A stretch of 64,000 nucleotides of DNA from JAOUEA01 sp963810945 (GTDB taxonomy: Bacteria > Actinomycetota > UBA4738 > HRBIN12). Positions 47,061 to 55,126 of the stretch are shown piece by piece. Numbering within the stretch: position 1 is the stretch's first letter; every line of letters begins with the position of its first letter. The notes under the pieces were generated by a model, which worked only from the letters and a program-made list of their open reading frames with translations, made no database searches and was not told the origin of the DNA. The DNA lies in assembly GCA_963810945.1 (NCBI GenBank), contig CAWEPI010000008.1:620001-684000 (forward strand), in the 5' to 3' direction. The translations under genes were made by a program, and so were the position numbers.

Positions 47061-47528
47061 ATGAAGGTCGACGCCACGCTCACCGTGAACGGCACCGCGT
47101 ACCCGGTCGAGCTCGATCCCCACCTGAGCCTCCTCCGCGCGGTCCGCGACGTGATCGGCCTCACCGGTTCGAAGGAAGGCTGCGACGACTCCGAGTGCGG
47201 CGCCTGCATGATGCTCCTCGACGGCAAGCCCGTGAACGCGTGTTCTTACCTCGCGCTGCAGGCCGACGGCCGGGAGGTGACGACGGTGGAGGGGCTCGCG
47301 TCGGCTGAGGGCCTGAGCGCCCTGCAGCGCGCATTCCTGGAGGAAGGCGGGGTCCAGTGCGGCTTCTGCACGCCGGGCATGCTGATCTCCGCGACGGCGC
47401 TCCTGCGGCAGACGACCGACCCATCCGAGGAGGAGGTCCGCGTGGCGCTCGCCGGGAACCTCTGCCGCTGCACGGGCTACGACGGGATCGTGCGCGCGGT
47501 GCGGAGCGCGGCCGGCCAGACCGTCTGA
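47061..47528 (+). CDS. Molybdenum hydroxylase [2Fe-2S] (small) subunit
   Basis: A 155-residue protein with two [2Fe-2S] centres: the plant-ferredoxin type GCDDSECGACMMLLDG...NAC and the C-terminal helical cluster QCGFCTPGM with LCRCTGYDGIV. It passes electrons from the molybdenum site to FAD. It is the last subunit gene; AGGAGGAG is found upstream. Confidence 0.94.
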   Translation: MKVDATLTVNGTAYPVELDPHLSLLRAVRDVIGLTGSKEGCDDSECGACMMLLDGKPVNACSYLALQADGREVTTVEGLASAEGLSALQRAFLEEGGVQCGFCTPGMLISATALLRQTTDPSEEEVRVALAGNLCRCTGYDGIVRAVRSAAGQTV

Positions 47529-47530
47529 GC

Positions 47531-48052
47531 ATGTCCGGGACGCAGGTGCGGTTGGAGCCGTTCGCATCGGCGCACCTCGGCGCGTTCACGGCGATGCTGG
47601 AGGACCCCGACATCCAACGGTTCACGCGCGTCCCCGTCCCTGTGCCCGAGACCTTCCCCGCGGAGTGGCTCGCGCGGTACGAGGCGGGGCGCCGCGACGG
47701 GACGGCCGAAGCGTTCGCGGTGACGGACATCGGCGACGGGAGGTTCCTGGGCGTCGCGCTGGCGCCCCGCATCGATCCCGCGGCACGCGCTGCCGAACTC
47801 GGCTACGTCGTCGCACCCGAAGAGCGAGGGCGCGGCGTGGCCACGCAGGCCCTGAGCAGGCTCACCGCGTGGGCGTTCGCATCGCTCGCTCCGAAGCGAC
47901 TCGAACTGTTGATCAGCGTCGACAACGAAGCGTCGAAGGGCGTGGCCGCGCGTTGCGGGTACAGGTACGAGGGCACCCTCCGGGCGATCCACGTCAAGCA
48001 GGACATCTGGGCGGACACGGAGATCTGGTCCCGGCTGCCCACGGACCCCTGA
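47531..48052 (+). CDS. GNAT-family N-acetyltransferase (RimJ/RimL-like)
   Basis: A 173-residue protein starting 2 bp after the Fe-S subunit stop. VRLEPFASAHLGAFTAML opens the fold, LGYVVAPEERGRGVATQAL holds the acetyl-CoA pyrophosphate loop (RGRGVA) and the C-terminus SVDNEASKGVAARCGYRYEG is typical of RimJ/RimL. It acetylates an amine, possibly a protein N-terminus. The link to the hydroxylase operon is positional only. Confidence 0.9.
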   Translation: MSGTQVRLEPFASAHLGAFTAMLEDPDIQRFTRVPVPVPETFPAEWLARYEAGRRDGTAEAFAVTDIGDGRFLGVALAPRIDPAARAAELGYVVAPEERGRGVATQALSRLTAWAFASLAPKRLELLISVDNEASKGVAARCGYRYEGTLRAIHVKQDIWADTEIWSRLPTDP

Positions 48053-48172
48053 GCTACCCCTCCGACGGTGTCGGGTGAGGAGACGGCTCGGCGTCCCGGC
48101 GACCACGGTCCATTCAGCCTCTCGCGGCACGTGCCGGTCCTCCTACCGTGGAGATGGAAGGAGGTGAGATCG

Positions 48173-48664
48173 ATGCTGGACGTCTGGAACGAGATGATGG
48201 CGCTGCAGCGCCGGATGGACGACCTGTTCCGGACCTACCTCGGCCCGAGGGCGCGTCCGACGTTCCCCGCGCTCCCCGAAGGCCTCCGTCGGCCGTTCGC
48301 GCCCATCAGCGACGTGTTCGCGCGCGAGGGTGACCTCGTGGTGCGGGTCGAGCTGCCGGGCGTCGATCCGAAGACGGACGTCGCGATCACGATCGAGGAC
48401 GACGTCCTGATCGTGAAGGGCGAGCGCTCGAGCGAGGAAGAGGTGGAGGAGAAGGACTACTACCGGATGGAGTCGTCCTTCGGGGCGTTCGAGCGGCATC
48501 TGCCGATCCCTGAGGGCGTCGACGAGGACAAGATCGTCGCGACCTACACCGACGGTGTGCTCGAAGTGATCCTGCCCGGCGCGGCACCCAAGGTCGAGGA
48601 GACCGAGGAGCCGGAGCCAGCGAAGAAGAAGACGGTCCCGATCAAGACCGCGAAGGCGGCCTGA
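48173..48664 (+). CDS. Small heat shock protein, Hsp20/alpha-crystallin family
   Basis: A 163-residue protein. AAGGAGGTGA (48158-48167) sets ATG 48173. The alpha-crystallin domain (about 40-140) contains LVVRVELPGVDPKTDVAITI, VLIVKGERS and FGAFERHLPIPEGVDEDKI, with the IxI-like end VLEVILPG. An acidic and then Lys-rich tail follows. It is an ATP-independent holdase. A hairpin terminator lies 15 bp downstream. Confidence 0.94.
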   Translation: MLDVWNEMMALQRRMDDLFRTYLGPRARPTFPALPEGLRRPFAPISDVFAREGDLVVRVELPGVDPKTDVAITIEDDVLIVKGERSSEEEVEEKDYYRMESSFGAFERHLPIPEGVDEDKIVATYTDGVLEVILPGAAPKVEETEEPEPAKKKTVPIKTAKAA

Positions 48665-48678
48665 TCCATCGACCGCAT

Positions 48679-48714
48679 CCGATGGGGGCCCGGATCCCAC
48701 GAGGCCCTCATCGG
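48679..48714. terminator. Hairpin terminator after hsp20
   Basis: CCGATGGGGGCC and GGCCCTCATCGG form a 12-bp stem (one G-T wobble) with a 12-nt loop, 15 bp after the hsp20 stop. Confidence 0.65.
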
Positions 48715-48830
48715 GGTTCTGACTCGGCCTTGTCCACCACCACGCGGCTGCCCTCCCCCGCGTACTTCCCAGCGTTCTGGAGGGCCTCGAGCACACAGAA
48801 GTTGACGGTCGCCTCACCGGTCCTCCCGGG
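48708..48830 (-). pseudogene. Fragment of a histidine-kinase ATPase domain
   Basis: On the minus strand, one frame reads TVNFCVLEALQNAGKYAG, then EGSRVVVDKAESEPR and a stop at 48708-48710. This is the N box of HATPase_c in NarL-partner kinases (FccLEALQNaaKHA). Nothing upstream belongs to it, since the region beyond 48832 is the end of another gene in a different frame, and no G boxes follow. It is therefore a decayed scrap of a sensor kinase, not a working gene. Confidence 0.6.
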
Positions 48831-48831
48831 C

Positions 48832-49485
48832 CTACGGTCCCCCGGTCGTCGACATGCCGGTGCCCGAGGCGGAGGGATGCAGGAACGGTACGTCGGGCTC
48901 CCAGCCGCGGCGCAGCACCTCCACGATGGAGGGCGGGGTCACGACCGTGATCCGACCCCTCGTGGCTCGCGGGAGGTGCTGCGCGTACCCCGAGGGCGTC
49001 CACCGCAGCAGCCGCGAGCCCACGACCGCGAACGGCGTGCCGTCGCGCAGGACGAAGGCCCCGTCGGGCAGCGAGGCGACGGACATCGCGTGGAGCCGTC
49101 GCATCCCGCGGGGCAGATCGAGACGCTCCCGGTGGAGCTGCGCGTCGAGCGCGTCCGCACCTCGTCCTCCCCGGTGCATCGAGCTCCAGATCTCCATGAA
49201 GCGCCCGTAGTCCTCACGACGGCAGAGCGCGCACGGCCGATGCCCCGCGGCGAACGCGGTGGCCTCGTCCAGGAAGAAGAGCTCCGTGAAGCGACCCGGC
49301 TGCATCAACGGAGCCCGGTGCCACCCACGGAAGGCGAGTCGACAGGCGATCCACCGCTTGCCGGCATACGGACGCCGGATGCCCCGGTCCGCGTCGTGGA
49401 GGCATCCGCGGTTGCCGTACACCAGGCCGCGCGACGGGTCGGCTATCAGCTCGCCCAGCGGGGTCACGCGATTCTGCAGCGCCAT
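48832..49485 (-). CDS. Conserved protein with HRPCALCRR motif, unknown function
   Basis: A 217-residue protein from ATG 49485 (MALQNRVTPLGELIA). GNRGCLHDADRGIRRPY and RWIACRLAFRGWHR come first, then LFFLDEATAFAAGHRPCALC and RREDYGRF, a His/Cys set that could bind zinc. No transmembrane segments or known enzyme motif. I recall similar bacterial hypothetical proteins but no assigned function. The frame has normal high-GC third positions, so it is real. Confidence 0.75.
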   Translation of the reverse strand: MALQNRVTPLGELIADPSRGLVYGNRGCLHDADRGIRRPYAGKRWIACRLAFRGWHRAPLMQPGRFTELFFLDEATAFAAGHRPCALCRREDYGRFMEIWSSMHRGGRGADALDAQLHRERLDLPRGMRRLHAMSVASLPDGAFVLRDGTPFAVVGSRLLRWTPSGYAQHLPRATRGRITVVTPPSIVEVLRRGWEPDVPFLHPSASGTGMSTTGGP

Positions 49486-49583
49486 ACGCCAGAATCTAAG
49501 CAACGACGGCGAGAGAGGGGCACGCACATGGAACGGGAGCACTCCCGCGGAGGATCGGCGGAACGCGAACGGCTCGAGACCCG

Positions 49584-50270
49584 ATGAGCCTCGACACCTG
49601 GGCCGCTGTCTTCCTGATCGCCGCGCCGCTTTGGTTCAACGTCACGTTCGCGATGCTGGCGAAGCGCTTCGACTACCCGGGCGTGCTGCGCGAACCGGCG
49701 GGCACCATCCTGGAGCGATTCCGCGCGGGTGGGGACGGACTCGTCTGGACCTGGTGGGCGTTCGCCGCGTCGGGGCTGCTGTTGGTGCCCACGGTCGTGC
49801 TGCTCGCGGCGACGGCGACCGACGGAGGGACGCTGGTCGTGGTGGCCACGGTGGTCGGCGTCCTGGCGGCGCTCGTCCAGCTCCTCGGCCTGCTCCGATG
49901 GAGCTACCTGGTGCCGTGGCTCGCGCGCGCGCACGGGGCTGCATCGAGCCAGCCGGAACGGGCCATGTTCGAGGTCACGTTCGAGGCCTTCCATCGATTC
50001 CTCGGGGTGGGCGTCGGAGAGCACCTCGGCTACCTCTTCACGGGACTGTGGTCCGCGCTGATCGGCCTCGCCATCGCGATCGACGGCATCGTGCCGGTGT
50101 GGCTCGGCTGGGTGGGCGTCGCGGTCGGCGTCGGCCTGATGCTGGGCTCCACCGAGTACCTCGGGTCCCACGAGGAGCACGGGTGGAAGCTCGCGGGCGA
50201 CGCGGTGCCGATCCTCTACATCGCGTGGTCGCTCTGGCTGCTCGCTCTCGGCGTCGCGTTGGTGGTCTGA
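49584..50270 (+). CDS. DUF4386-like integral membrane protein
   Basis: A 228-residue protein with six hydrophobic helices (for example VPTVVLLAATATDGGTLVVV and the C-terminal YIAWSLWLLALGVALVV). A conserved-looking polar turn reads FHRFLGVGVGEHLGYLFTG. The pattern matches the DUF4386 family of unknown function. Stands alone. Confidence 0.72.
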   Translation: MSLDTWAAVFLIAAPLWFNVTFAMLAKRFDYPGVLREPAGTILERFRAGGDGLVWTWWAFAASGLLLVPTVVLLAATATDGGTLVVVATVVGVLAALVQLLGLLRWSYLVPWLARAHGAASSQPERAMFEVTFEAFHRFLGVGVGEHLGYLFTGLWSALIGLAIAIDGIVPVWLGWVGVAVGVGLMLGSTEYLGSHEEHGWKLAGDAVPILYIAWSLWLLALGVALVV

Positions 50271-50316
50271 GCCGCTCGGGTTGCGTCCTTGCAGGCGCGC
50301 GCCGCAGGATGCGCCC

Positions 50317-50430
50317 ATGGACCAACCCGGCGTCGCCTTCGCACGTGCCCAGGACGGTGTCTAACTCGCGTACCAGGTCTTCAGAGGGGGTCCGGTCGAT
50401 CGCGTCGCGGACCGGACGTGGTCGAGCTAG
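50317..50430 (+). pseudogene. N-terminal remnant of an alpha/beta-hydrolase or adenylate-cyclase gene
   Basis: ATG 50317 reads MDQPGVAFARAQDGV, then a TAA, then LAYQVFRGGPVDR in the same frame, ending in TAG at 50430. The pattern ARSGDVxIAYQVxGDGPVD is the hallmark start of cyclase-linked alpha/beta hydrolases. One in-frame stop and a truncated remainder show decay. Short, so the assignment is tentative. Confidence 0.4.
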
Positions 50431-50440
50431 GCTCCATCCT

Positions 50441-50910
50441 ATGACGAACGACCCGATCCTCATCGCCGCACGGGAGAACATCGGTGGGTCGCTCAGCGAG
50501 ATCCGCAAGGCCGTCGCCGCACTCACGCCCGACCAGCTCAACGCCCGCCCCGCGGGGGAGGGTTCGAATCCGCTCGGCGTGATCGCGATCCACGCGCTCG
50601 GCAGCACGCGGTCCTGGCTCGCGCTTGCAACCGGTGCGCCCCTCCCTCCCGCGATCGCCCGGCAGAGTTCCGCACGGTCGTCGAGCATGCCGATGCGTTC
50701 GTCGCGGACGTCGACGTCCAGATCGCCGCGATCCTGGGCCTGATCGACATCGCCGAGCCGTTCGATCCTTCACGAAGCGGGGTCGCGACCTGGACACGCG
50801 CCAGCGCCGACGAGCCGGTCACGGCAGCGTGGGCGCTCCAGCACGCGCTCGCGCACCTCGGCGAGCACGTCGGTCACGCGCAGCTGACGCGTGAGCTGCT
50901 CCAGGCGTAG
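50441..50910 (+). CDS. DinB-like (DUF664) protein, frameshifted
   Basis: ATG 50441 opens MTNDPILIAARENIGGSLSE, with LTPDQLNARPAGEGSNPLGV and IHALGSTRSWLALATG (first His of a DinB metal site). After about 50660 the frame turns to noise, while EFRTVVEHADAFVADVDVQI to ALAHLGEHVGHAQLTRELL (the second and third His region, HxxxH) runs in another frame to TAG 50910. Total 470 bp is 3n+2, so one base is missing (or two extra). About 156 residues. DinB-like proteins are four-helix metal-binding thiol-dependent enzymes. Confidence 0.75.
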
Positions 50911-51236
50911 CTCCTGCCCCGCAACACTTCACTAAGGCCGCGAAACATCCTGAACAAGACCGGCAAGCTTCCTCTCTACATCGAGCGGTATGCAGCAGCT
51001 CCAGACGTCGGCGGCCGAGGGTTCACGCCGAGTGTCGTAAGTGCGGTGCGGATCTGGCTTCAGTGATCTCTCTCACGACGACGTCGTGATCGGGATTCGC
51101 GGCGGAACGCCCGCAGCCGGCCCGTCGCCCTCCACCGCGGCCCGAAGCTCTGGAAGGCCCATGTTGGGCCTCGTCGATGCGCCCGACGCTCGATGATGCA
51201 CGTAGCGGCCCGCGGTGCGAAGCTCGGGACGTGAGC
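50911..51236. other. Gene-poor stretch
   Basis: No convincing gene. One frame around 51030-51080 reads ECRKCGADLASVISLTTTS then stop, a zinc-ribbon-like scrap without a start codon. Codon pattern is otherwise lost. Looks like decayed sequence. Confidence 0.5.
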
Positions 51237-51473
51237 ATGCCGGGCAAGGGCGAGGGACCCTTCCAGTTCCCGTTCGGGAGCGCGTGGCGCGCGTCTCGCG
51301 CGGGCATGGTCTTCACCCTCGAGAGACTGCGTGGAGCATCCGGGACCTGGGAGTCGGAGGGGTGGTTCAACTCCCGGCGGGAGGCAACGCGAGCGATGCG
51401 CGATCTCGCCCGGCGCCATCCCGAGGAGCGGTTGCGGATCCGGATGTCCGAGCGCCCGACCGCGGACCAGTAG
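51237..51473 (+). CDS. Small basic protein, uncharacterised
   Basis: A 78-residue ORF from ATG 51237 (GTG 51231 and ATG 51177 are alternatives). FQFPFGSAWRASRAGMVFTL, SEGWFNSRREATRAMRDLAR and an Arg-rich end suggest a small folded or nucleic-acid-associated protein. No family is recognised and the ribosome site is weak. The opposite-strand ORF over the same region looks like a shadow. Confidence 0.4.
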   Translation: MPGKGEGPFQFPFGSAWRASRAGMVFTLERLRGASGTWESEGWFNSRREATRAMRDLARRHPEERLRIRMSERPTADQ

Positions 51474-51507
51474 GCGGACCGTCGACCAGGATGGCTAGGG
51501 TGGCGCG

Positions 51508-52080
51508 ATGACGACGGTGCTCCTGTTCCATCACGCACGAGGGCAGACGGCCGGGTTCCTCGCCTTCGCCGGTGAACTGCGGGAGGTCGGACACGCGGTC
51601 CATGCGCCGGACCTCTACGACGGCACCACCTTCCGGGACCTGAACGAAGGTGTGGCCCATGCCGAGCAGATCGGCTTCCCGGAGCTCATCCGTCGGGGAA
51701 CGGCGGCGGCCGATGAGCTGCCGGCCGACATCGTCTATGCGGGCTTCTCCCTCGGGGTCTTGCCCGCGCAGTCGCTGGCTCAGACACGACCCGGCGCCAG
51801 AGGGGCACTGCTGTACCAGGCATGCGTGCCGCCAACCGAGTTCGCGAGCCCATGGCCGGACGAGGTGCCGGTCCAGATCCACATGATGGACTCCGACCCG
51901 TGGACCGCGGAGGACCTGGTGACGGCCCGCGCGATGGTCGGGGCGATCGGGGACGCCGAGCTGTTCCTCTACCCGGGTTCGGGCCACCTCTTCGCCGACC
52001 CGAGCTCGGACGACTATGACGAGCGAGGGGCCGAGTTGCTCAAGGAGCGGACGCTGGCCTTCCTGGACCGAGTCGCCTGA
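51508..52080 (+). CDS. Dienelactone hydrolase-family protein
   Basis: A 190-residue alpha/beta hydrolase. The nucleophile elbow is YAGFSLG with Ser where classical dienelactone hydrolase has Cys. HVHAPDLYDGTTF-type AVHAPDLYDGTTF, the acid in MMDSDPWTAEDL and the catalytic His in YPGSGHLFAD complete the triad. Cytosolic; substrate unknown. It ends 11 bp before the first tRNA-Leu fragment, so it marks the chromosomal side of the island zone. Confidence 0.87.
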   Translation: MTTVLLFHHARGQTAGFLAFAGELREVGHAVHAPDLYDGTTFRDLNEGVAHAEQIGFPELIRRGTAAADELPADIVYAGFSLGVLPAQSLAQTRPGARGALLYQACVPPTEFASPWPDEVPVQIHMMDSDPWTAEDLVTARAMVGAIGDAELFLYPGSGHLFADPSSDDYDERGAELLKERTLAFLDRVA

Positions 52081-52091
52081 GCGGACAACGC

Positions 52092-52146
52092 GATGGTGGG
52101 CGAGGGGGAGTTGAACCCCACGTCCTTCCGGACGCAGGAACCTGAA
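52092..52146 (-). repeat. Degraded tRNA-Leu 3' fragment (outer att-like copy A)
   Basis: Matches the tRNA-Leu gene from anticodon loop to CCA end (56822-56878) with two 1-nt deletions, one in each strand of the T-stem (G-run and C-run), and two transitions. The 5' half of the tRNA is missing. Same orientation as the intact gene. Most diverged, so probably the oldest copy. Confidence 0.85.
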
Positions 52147-52368
52147 GTGTGGGACTCGATGGTCGTCGACGGCCGCCGGCGGACAGCGCAGGTCAACGCA
52201 CGCGTACGGAAGCCGTCAAGGTGGTCGTCGATGACCCCTGGTGTCCCGTGTCCCCCCGCTGCGCGTCACCAAGGCGTCATCACCGTTGCGATCGGCGAGC
52301 TACCCGCGCTGTGGTCGCGACCTCTCCGGGAACCTCCATCCCGAACACACCCGGCGGTACACAGATCC

Positions 52369-53131
52369 CTAGACGATCTTGCGGTGGTAGGTGGCCATCG
52401 CGAGGGCGTACGCGACGATGAGGATGCCGACGCACCAGGCGAGGGCGATCCAGATATCGGTGCTAACTGGCTGCTGTGTGTACAGGTCGCGGATCGCGTT
52501 GACGATGGGCGTCACCGGCTGGTGCTCGGCGAAGGCGCGCACCGGGCCGGGCATGGTCGCGGTGAGCACGAACGCTGAGCTGATGAACGGCAGGAAGATG
52601 AGCGGGTAGGAGAACGCGCTTGCGCCGTCCACGGTCTTCGCGGACAGACCGACGATGACGGCGAGCCACGTCAACGCGAGGGTGAACAGGATCAGGATGC
52701 CGGCGACCGCGAGCCACGCCAGCACTCCCGCCCCCGAGCGGAAGCCCATGAGGAGGGCAACGAGCACGACGACCACGAGCGAGATAAGCGTGGCGACCAG
52801 CGAGGTCAGCACGTGCGCCCACAGCACGGACGAGCGAGCGATCGGCATGGACTGGAAGCGCTCGAAGATGCCGCTCTTCATGTCCATGAAGAGCCGGAAG
52901 GCGGTGTAGGAGATGCTCGACGCGATCGTGATGAGCAGGATGCCGGGCAGCAGGTAGTTCACGTACGAGTCCGGCCCTGCGTTCGATCGCGCCGCCGAAC
53001 ACGTAGACGAACAGCAGCATGAAGGCGATCGGCATGATCGTGGTCGTGATGATGGTGTCCGGGCTGCGCGTGATGTGGCGCAGTGATCGTCCCGTCAGGA
53101 CGGCGGTGTCGCCGAAGAAGTGGTTGGTCAT
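52369..53131 (-). CDS. ABC-2 exporter permease, DrrB-like (frameshifted)
   Basis: ATG 53131 opens MTNHFFGDTAVLTGRSLRHI and TTTIMPIAFMLLFVYVFGGA; the rest (SYVNYLLPGILLITIASSIS, RFQSMPIARSSVLWAHVL, VTPIVNAIRDLY) is in the next frame. One surplus base near 52981 (AGGG on the coding strand) joins them; 763 bp is 3n+1. Six transmembrane helices, about 253 residues. Works with the adjacent ATPase as a drug-type exporter. Its start overlaps the ATPase stop. Confidence 0.85.
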
Positions 53132-53925
53132 CGCTCTTCCCTACTCGTCGGTGCCGATGCGCGGTCATCGCCAGCGTCGCCGTGCTTGCCGTCGGCACCG
53201 ACGATGGCGAGGAAGACGTCCTCAAGGGTCGGCTGCTTCTCGACGTACTCGACCTTGGCAGGCGGGAGGAGCCGCTTCAGTTCGGCGAGCGTGCCGTTCG
53301 CGATGATCCGCCCCTCGTGGAGGATCGCGATCCGGTCGGCGAGCTGTTCGGCCTCGTCCAGATACTGCGTGGTGAGCAGCACCGTCGTGCCCCGCCCGGC
53401 GAGCTCCTTGACGCTGTTCCAAACTTCGACGCGAGACTGAGGGTCGAGCCCGGTGGTCGGTTCGTCCAGAAAGATCACCGGCGGATCCCCGATGAGGCTC
53501 ATGGCGATGTCCAGGCGGCGGCGCATGCCTCCGGAGTACGTCGACACCCTCCGTTCGGCCGCGTCGGTGAGCTGGAAGCGGGCCAGCAGGTCATCCGCGA
53601 TCCGGCCGGCGCCCTGCAGGTGCCGCAGCCGGGCCATCAGGACCAGGTTCTCGCGCCCGGTGAGGATCTCGTCCACGGCGGCGAACTGCCCGGTGAGGCT
53701 GATGGACTCCCGCACGTCCGCCGGTTGCGTGGCGACGTCGAAGCCATCGACGGTGGCCGTCCCCGCGTCGGGCTTGAGCAGCGTAGACAGGATCTTCACG
53801 ACCGTGGTCTTGCCTGCGCCGTTGGAGCCGAGCAGGGCGAAGATGCTGCCACGCGCCACGTCGAAGTCCACGCCGCGCAGCACGCGCAGCTCCTCGTACG
53901 ACTTCTCGAGACCCTGCACGTGCAA
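53128..53925 (-). CDS. ABC exporter ATP-binding protein, DrrA-like
   Basis: A 265-residue ATPase. Walker A ALLGSNGAGKTTVVKILSTL, signature STYSGGMRRRLDIAMSLIG, Walker B VIFLDEPTTGLDPQSR and H-loop LLTTQYLDEAEQLADR are typical of DrrA. The C-terminal domain follows. The start is odd: TTG 53925 is the first in-frame start, while an ATG at 53950 overlapping the previous stop would fit only if one base (C of GCCC) is skipped. This may be another +1 error. Confidence 0.9.
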   Translation of the reverse strand: MHVQGLEKSYEELRVLRGVDFDVARGSIFALLGSNGAGKTTVVKILSTLLKPDAGTATVDGFDVATQPADVRESISLTGQFAAVDEILTGRENLVLMARLRHLQGAGRIADDLLARFQLTDAAERRVSTYSGGMRRRLDIAMSLIGDPPVIFLDEPTTGLDPQSRVEVWNSVKELAGRGTTVLLTTQYLDEAEQLADRIAILHEGRIIANGTLAELKRLLPPAKVEYVEKQPTLEDVFLAIVGADGKHGDAGDDRASAPTSREER

Positions 53926-53946
53926 CGCCTCGACGGTGCCGGGCTG

Positions 53947-54331
53947 TCATCGCGATGCCCCTTGGTCTCCAGAGCCCTCTGCCTCGGCGCGCTCGATGGC
54001 GCTGGTCAGCCGTTCCCGCTCCCGGGTGACGTACCCGCCCTTCGCGTAGTTCGCGACGAGCGCCTCCACGAACTCGACCGGGTCGTCTCCGACGATCTCG
54101 CGGATCGGCGTTCCGTCCGCCGCGGCCCGCTCGAACAGGTCGGCGACGTCCTCCAACAACGAGGCGGCGCTGTCGGCATCCATCGGCCCGAAGAACATGA
54201 GGTACCGCTCGATCGCATCGACCGCCTGCGATAGTTCGGGGAAGCCGTCGAACGCGCGCCTTGTACGCCCGCCACCGCCGCTTCGGGCCGATCACCTTTG
54301 AGATGAGACCGCCCGTTTCTCTGTCAGACAT
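53947..54331 (-). CDS. DUF1048 protein (frameshifted)
   Basis: ATG 54331 opens MSDRETGGLISKVIGPKRRW and RAYKAR; the remainder FDGFPELSQAVDAIERYLMF, ADLFERAAADGTPIREIVGD and DPVEFVEALVANYAKGGYV is in the next frame, to 53947. A surplus base near 54255-54265 explains this; 385 bp is 3n+1. DUF1048 proteins are small helical proteins commonly encoded between a PadR regulator and a DrrAB exporter, as here. Role unknown. Confidence 0.82.
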
Positions 54332-54334
54332 CGG

Positions 54335-54664
54335 TCATCTGCCTCCTTCATGGAGCTGTTCGAGCCGTTCTGCGAGGAAGCTCCAGGTCCTCCAGAAGTC
54401 TTCGAGATAGGCCTGTCCCTGAGCGTTGAGGGAGTAGACCTTGCGCGGCGGCCCCTTCTCGGAGGGGACCTTCTCCACGTCGACGAGGCCGCGCTGCTCG
54501 ATCCTGATGAGCAGCGCGTAGACGGTCCCTTCGGCGATGTCCGAGAAGCCTTTCTCCCGCAGCCACGCCGTGATCTCGTAGCCGTAAGCGGGCCGGCCGG
54601 ACAGGATCGCGAGGACGATGCCCTCCAGCGTCCCCTTGAGCATCTCCGTCACCTGCTTGCCCAC
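54335..54664 (-). CDS. PadR-family transcriptional regulator
   Basis: A 109-residue winged-helix protein. MLKGTLEGIVLAILSGRPAY and YGYEITAWLREKGFSDIAEG, then TVYALLIRIEQRGLV and the wing SEKGPPRKVYSLNAQGQ are the PadR signature. First gene of the PadR-DUF1048-ATPase-permease operon, which it probably represses until a drug binds; a strong inverted repeat lies upstream. Confidence 0.93.
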   Translation of the reverse strand: MGKQVTEMLKGTLEGIVLAILSGRPAYGYEITAWLREKGFSDIAEGTVYALLIRIEQRGLVDVEKVPSEKGPPRKVYSLNAQGQAYLEDFWRTWSFLAERLEQLHEGGR

Positions 54665-54687
54665 CGAACGGCTCCTTCAACCTACTC

Positions 54688-54719
54688 AGTGTCACTGACT
54701 ACTGGTACATAGTAACACT
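54688..54719. promoter_or_regulatory. Inverted repeat upstream of padR, probable operator
   Basis: AGTGTCACT (54688-54696) and AGTAACACT (54711-54719) are inverted copies (one mismatch) with a 14-nt AT-rich spacer (TGTACC on the coding strand). The stretch is AT-rich against its surroundings and directly precedes the PadR operon. Confidence 0.6.
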
Positions 54720-55126
54720 AAATAGCCGAGGTGCAAACCGGGCGTGCGCGACGCAGGGAAACGGCGATCGGCTCGTCACGGATGAGCGGTCACGCCTACG
54801 GCGTCATCGATCACCGCTTGGTCACGACGAGACGTTGCGGCGAGACTTCAGCGTCGCACGCCGCAGGGAGTGGGCGAGGGGGGAGTTGAACCCCCACGTC
54901 CTTTCGGACACAGGAACCTGAAGCGCGTGCCCGCGCGGCCGATGGCGGCCAACCATGGACATCTGCGGCCACTTCGCGCGTGCTCCTCAAGTCCGTTTGG
55001 CCATACCTGACCATCGCCAACCGTCGTTTGCTCGACGGCGCGTCACCACGGTGGTCACCATGCCTTCGACGATGGTCGCGCTGCCCAGTGCGACGCGAAG
55101 GGCACACGCTCGCGCTCGGCTAGGCC
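54720..55126. other. Non-coding stretch around tRNA fragment copy B
   Basis: Apart from the tRNA-Leu fragment at 54871-54922 nothing is supported here. Small frames on either strand lack start sites and codon bias. The part next to copy B (54923-55126) may be old attachment-site or integrase-end sequence, but I see no integrase motif. Confidence 0.5.
54871..54922 (-). repeat. tRNA-Leu 3' fragment (att-like copy B)
   Basis: All 52 bases are identical to 56827-56878 of the intact tRNA-Leu: anticodon loop, variable arm, T-arm, acceptor 3' strand and discriminator. The sequence diverges abruptly on both sides, immediately before the CCA and immediately after TTCAGG of the anticodon loop, as expected for a recombination core. 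Confidence 0.9.

Larger units (their letters stand above)
52092..54870. mobile_element. Probable outer genomic-island remnant at tRNA-Leu
   Basis: Bounded by tRNA-Leu fragment copies A and B in direct orientation. Contents: about 220 bp of non-coding sequence, an ABC-2 exporter with its ATPase, DUF1048 and PadR genes. No integrase or excisionase is visible, so it is a remnant or a passively mobilised segment. The island reading rests on the repeats. Confidence 0.45.

Noticed and set aside
43856..47528. Form I CO dehydrogenase (coxMSL)
   Set aside because: The L-M-S subunit set looks similar, but the AYRCSFR active-site loop of form I CO dehydrogenase is not in the large subunit, so only a general xanthine dehydrogenase-family hydroxylase is supported.
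51023..51538. 171-residue minus-strand ORF
   Set aside because: Arg/Ser/Pro-rich translation without motif, overlapping the start of the dienelactone hydrolase gene; treated as a shadow.
54811..55107. Possible integrase C-terminus next to tRNA fragment copy B
   Set aside because: I looked for tyrosine-recombinase box II (HxxR..Y) on both strands between the tRNA copies and found none; the small ORF here just translates the tRNA fragment.
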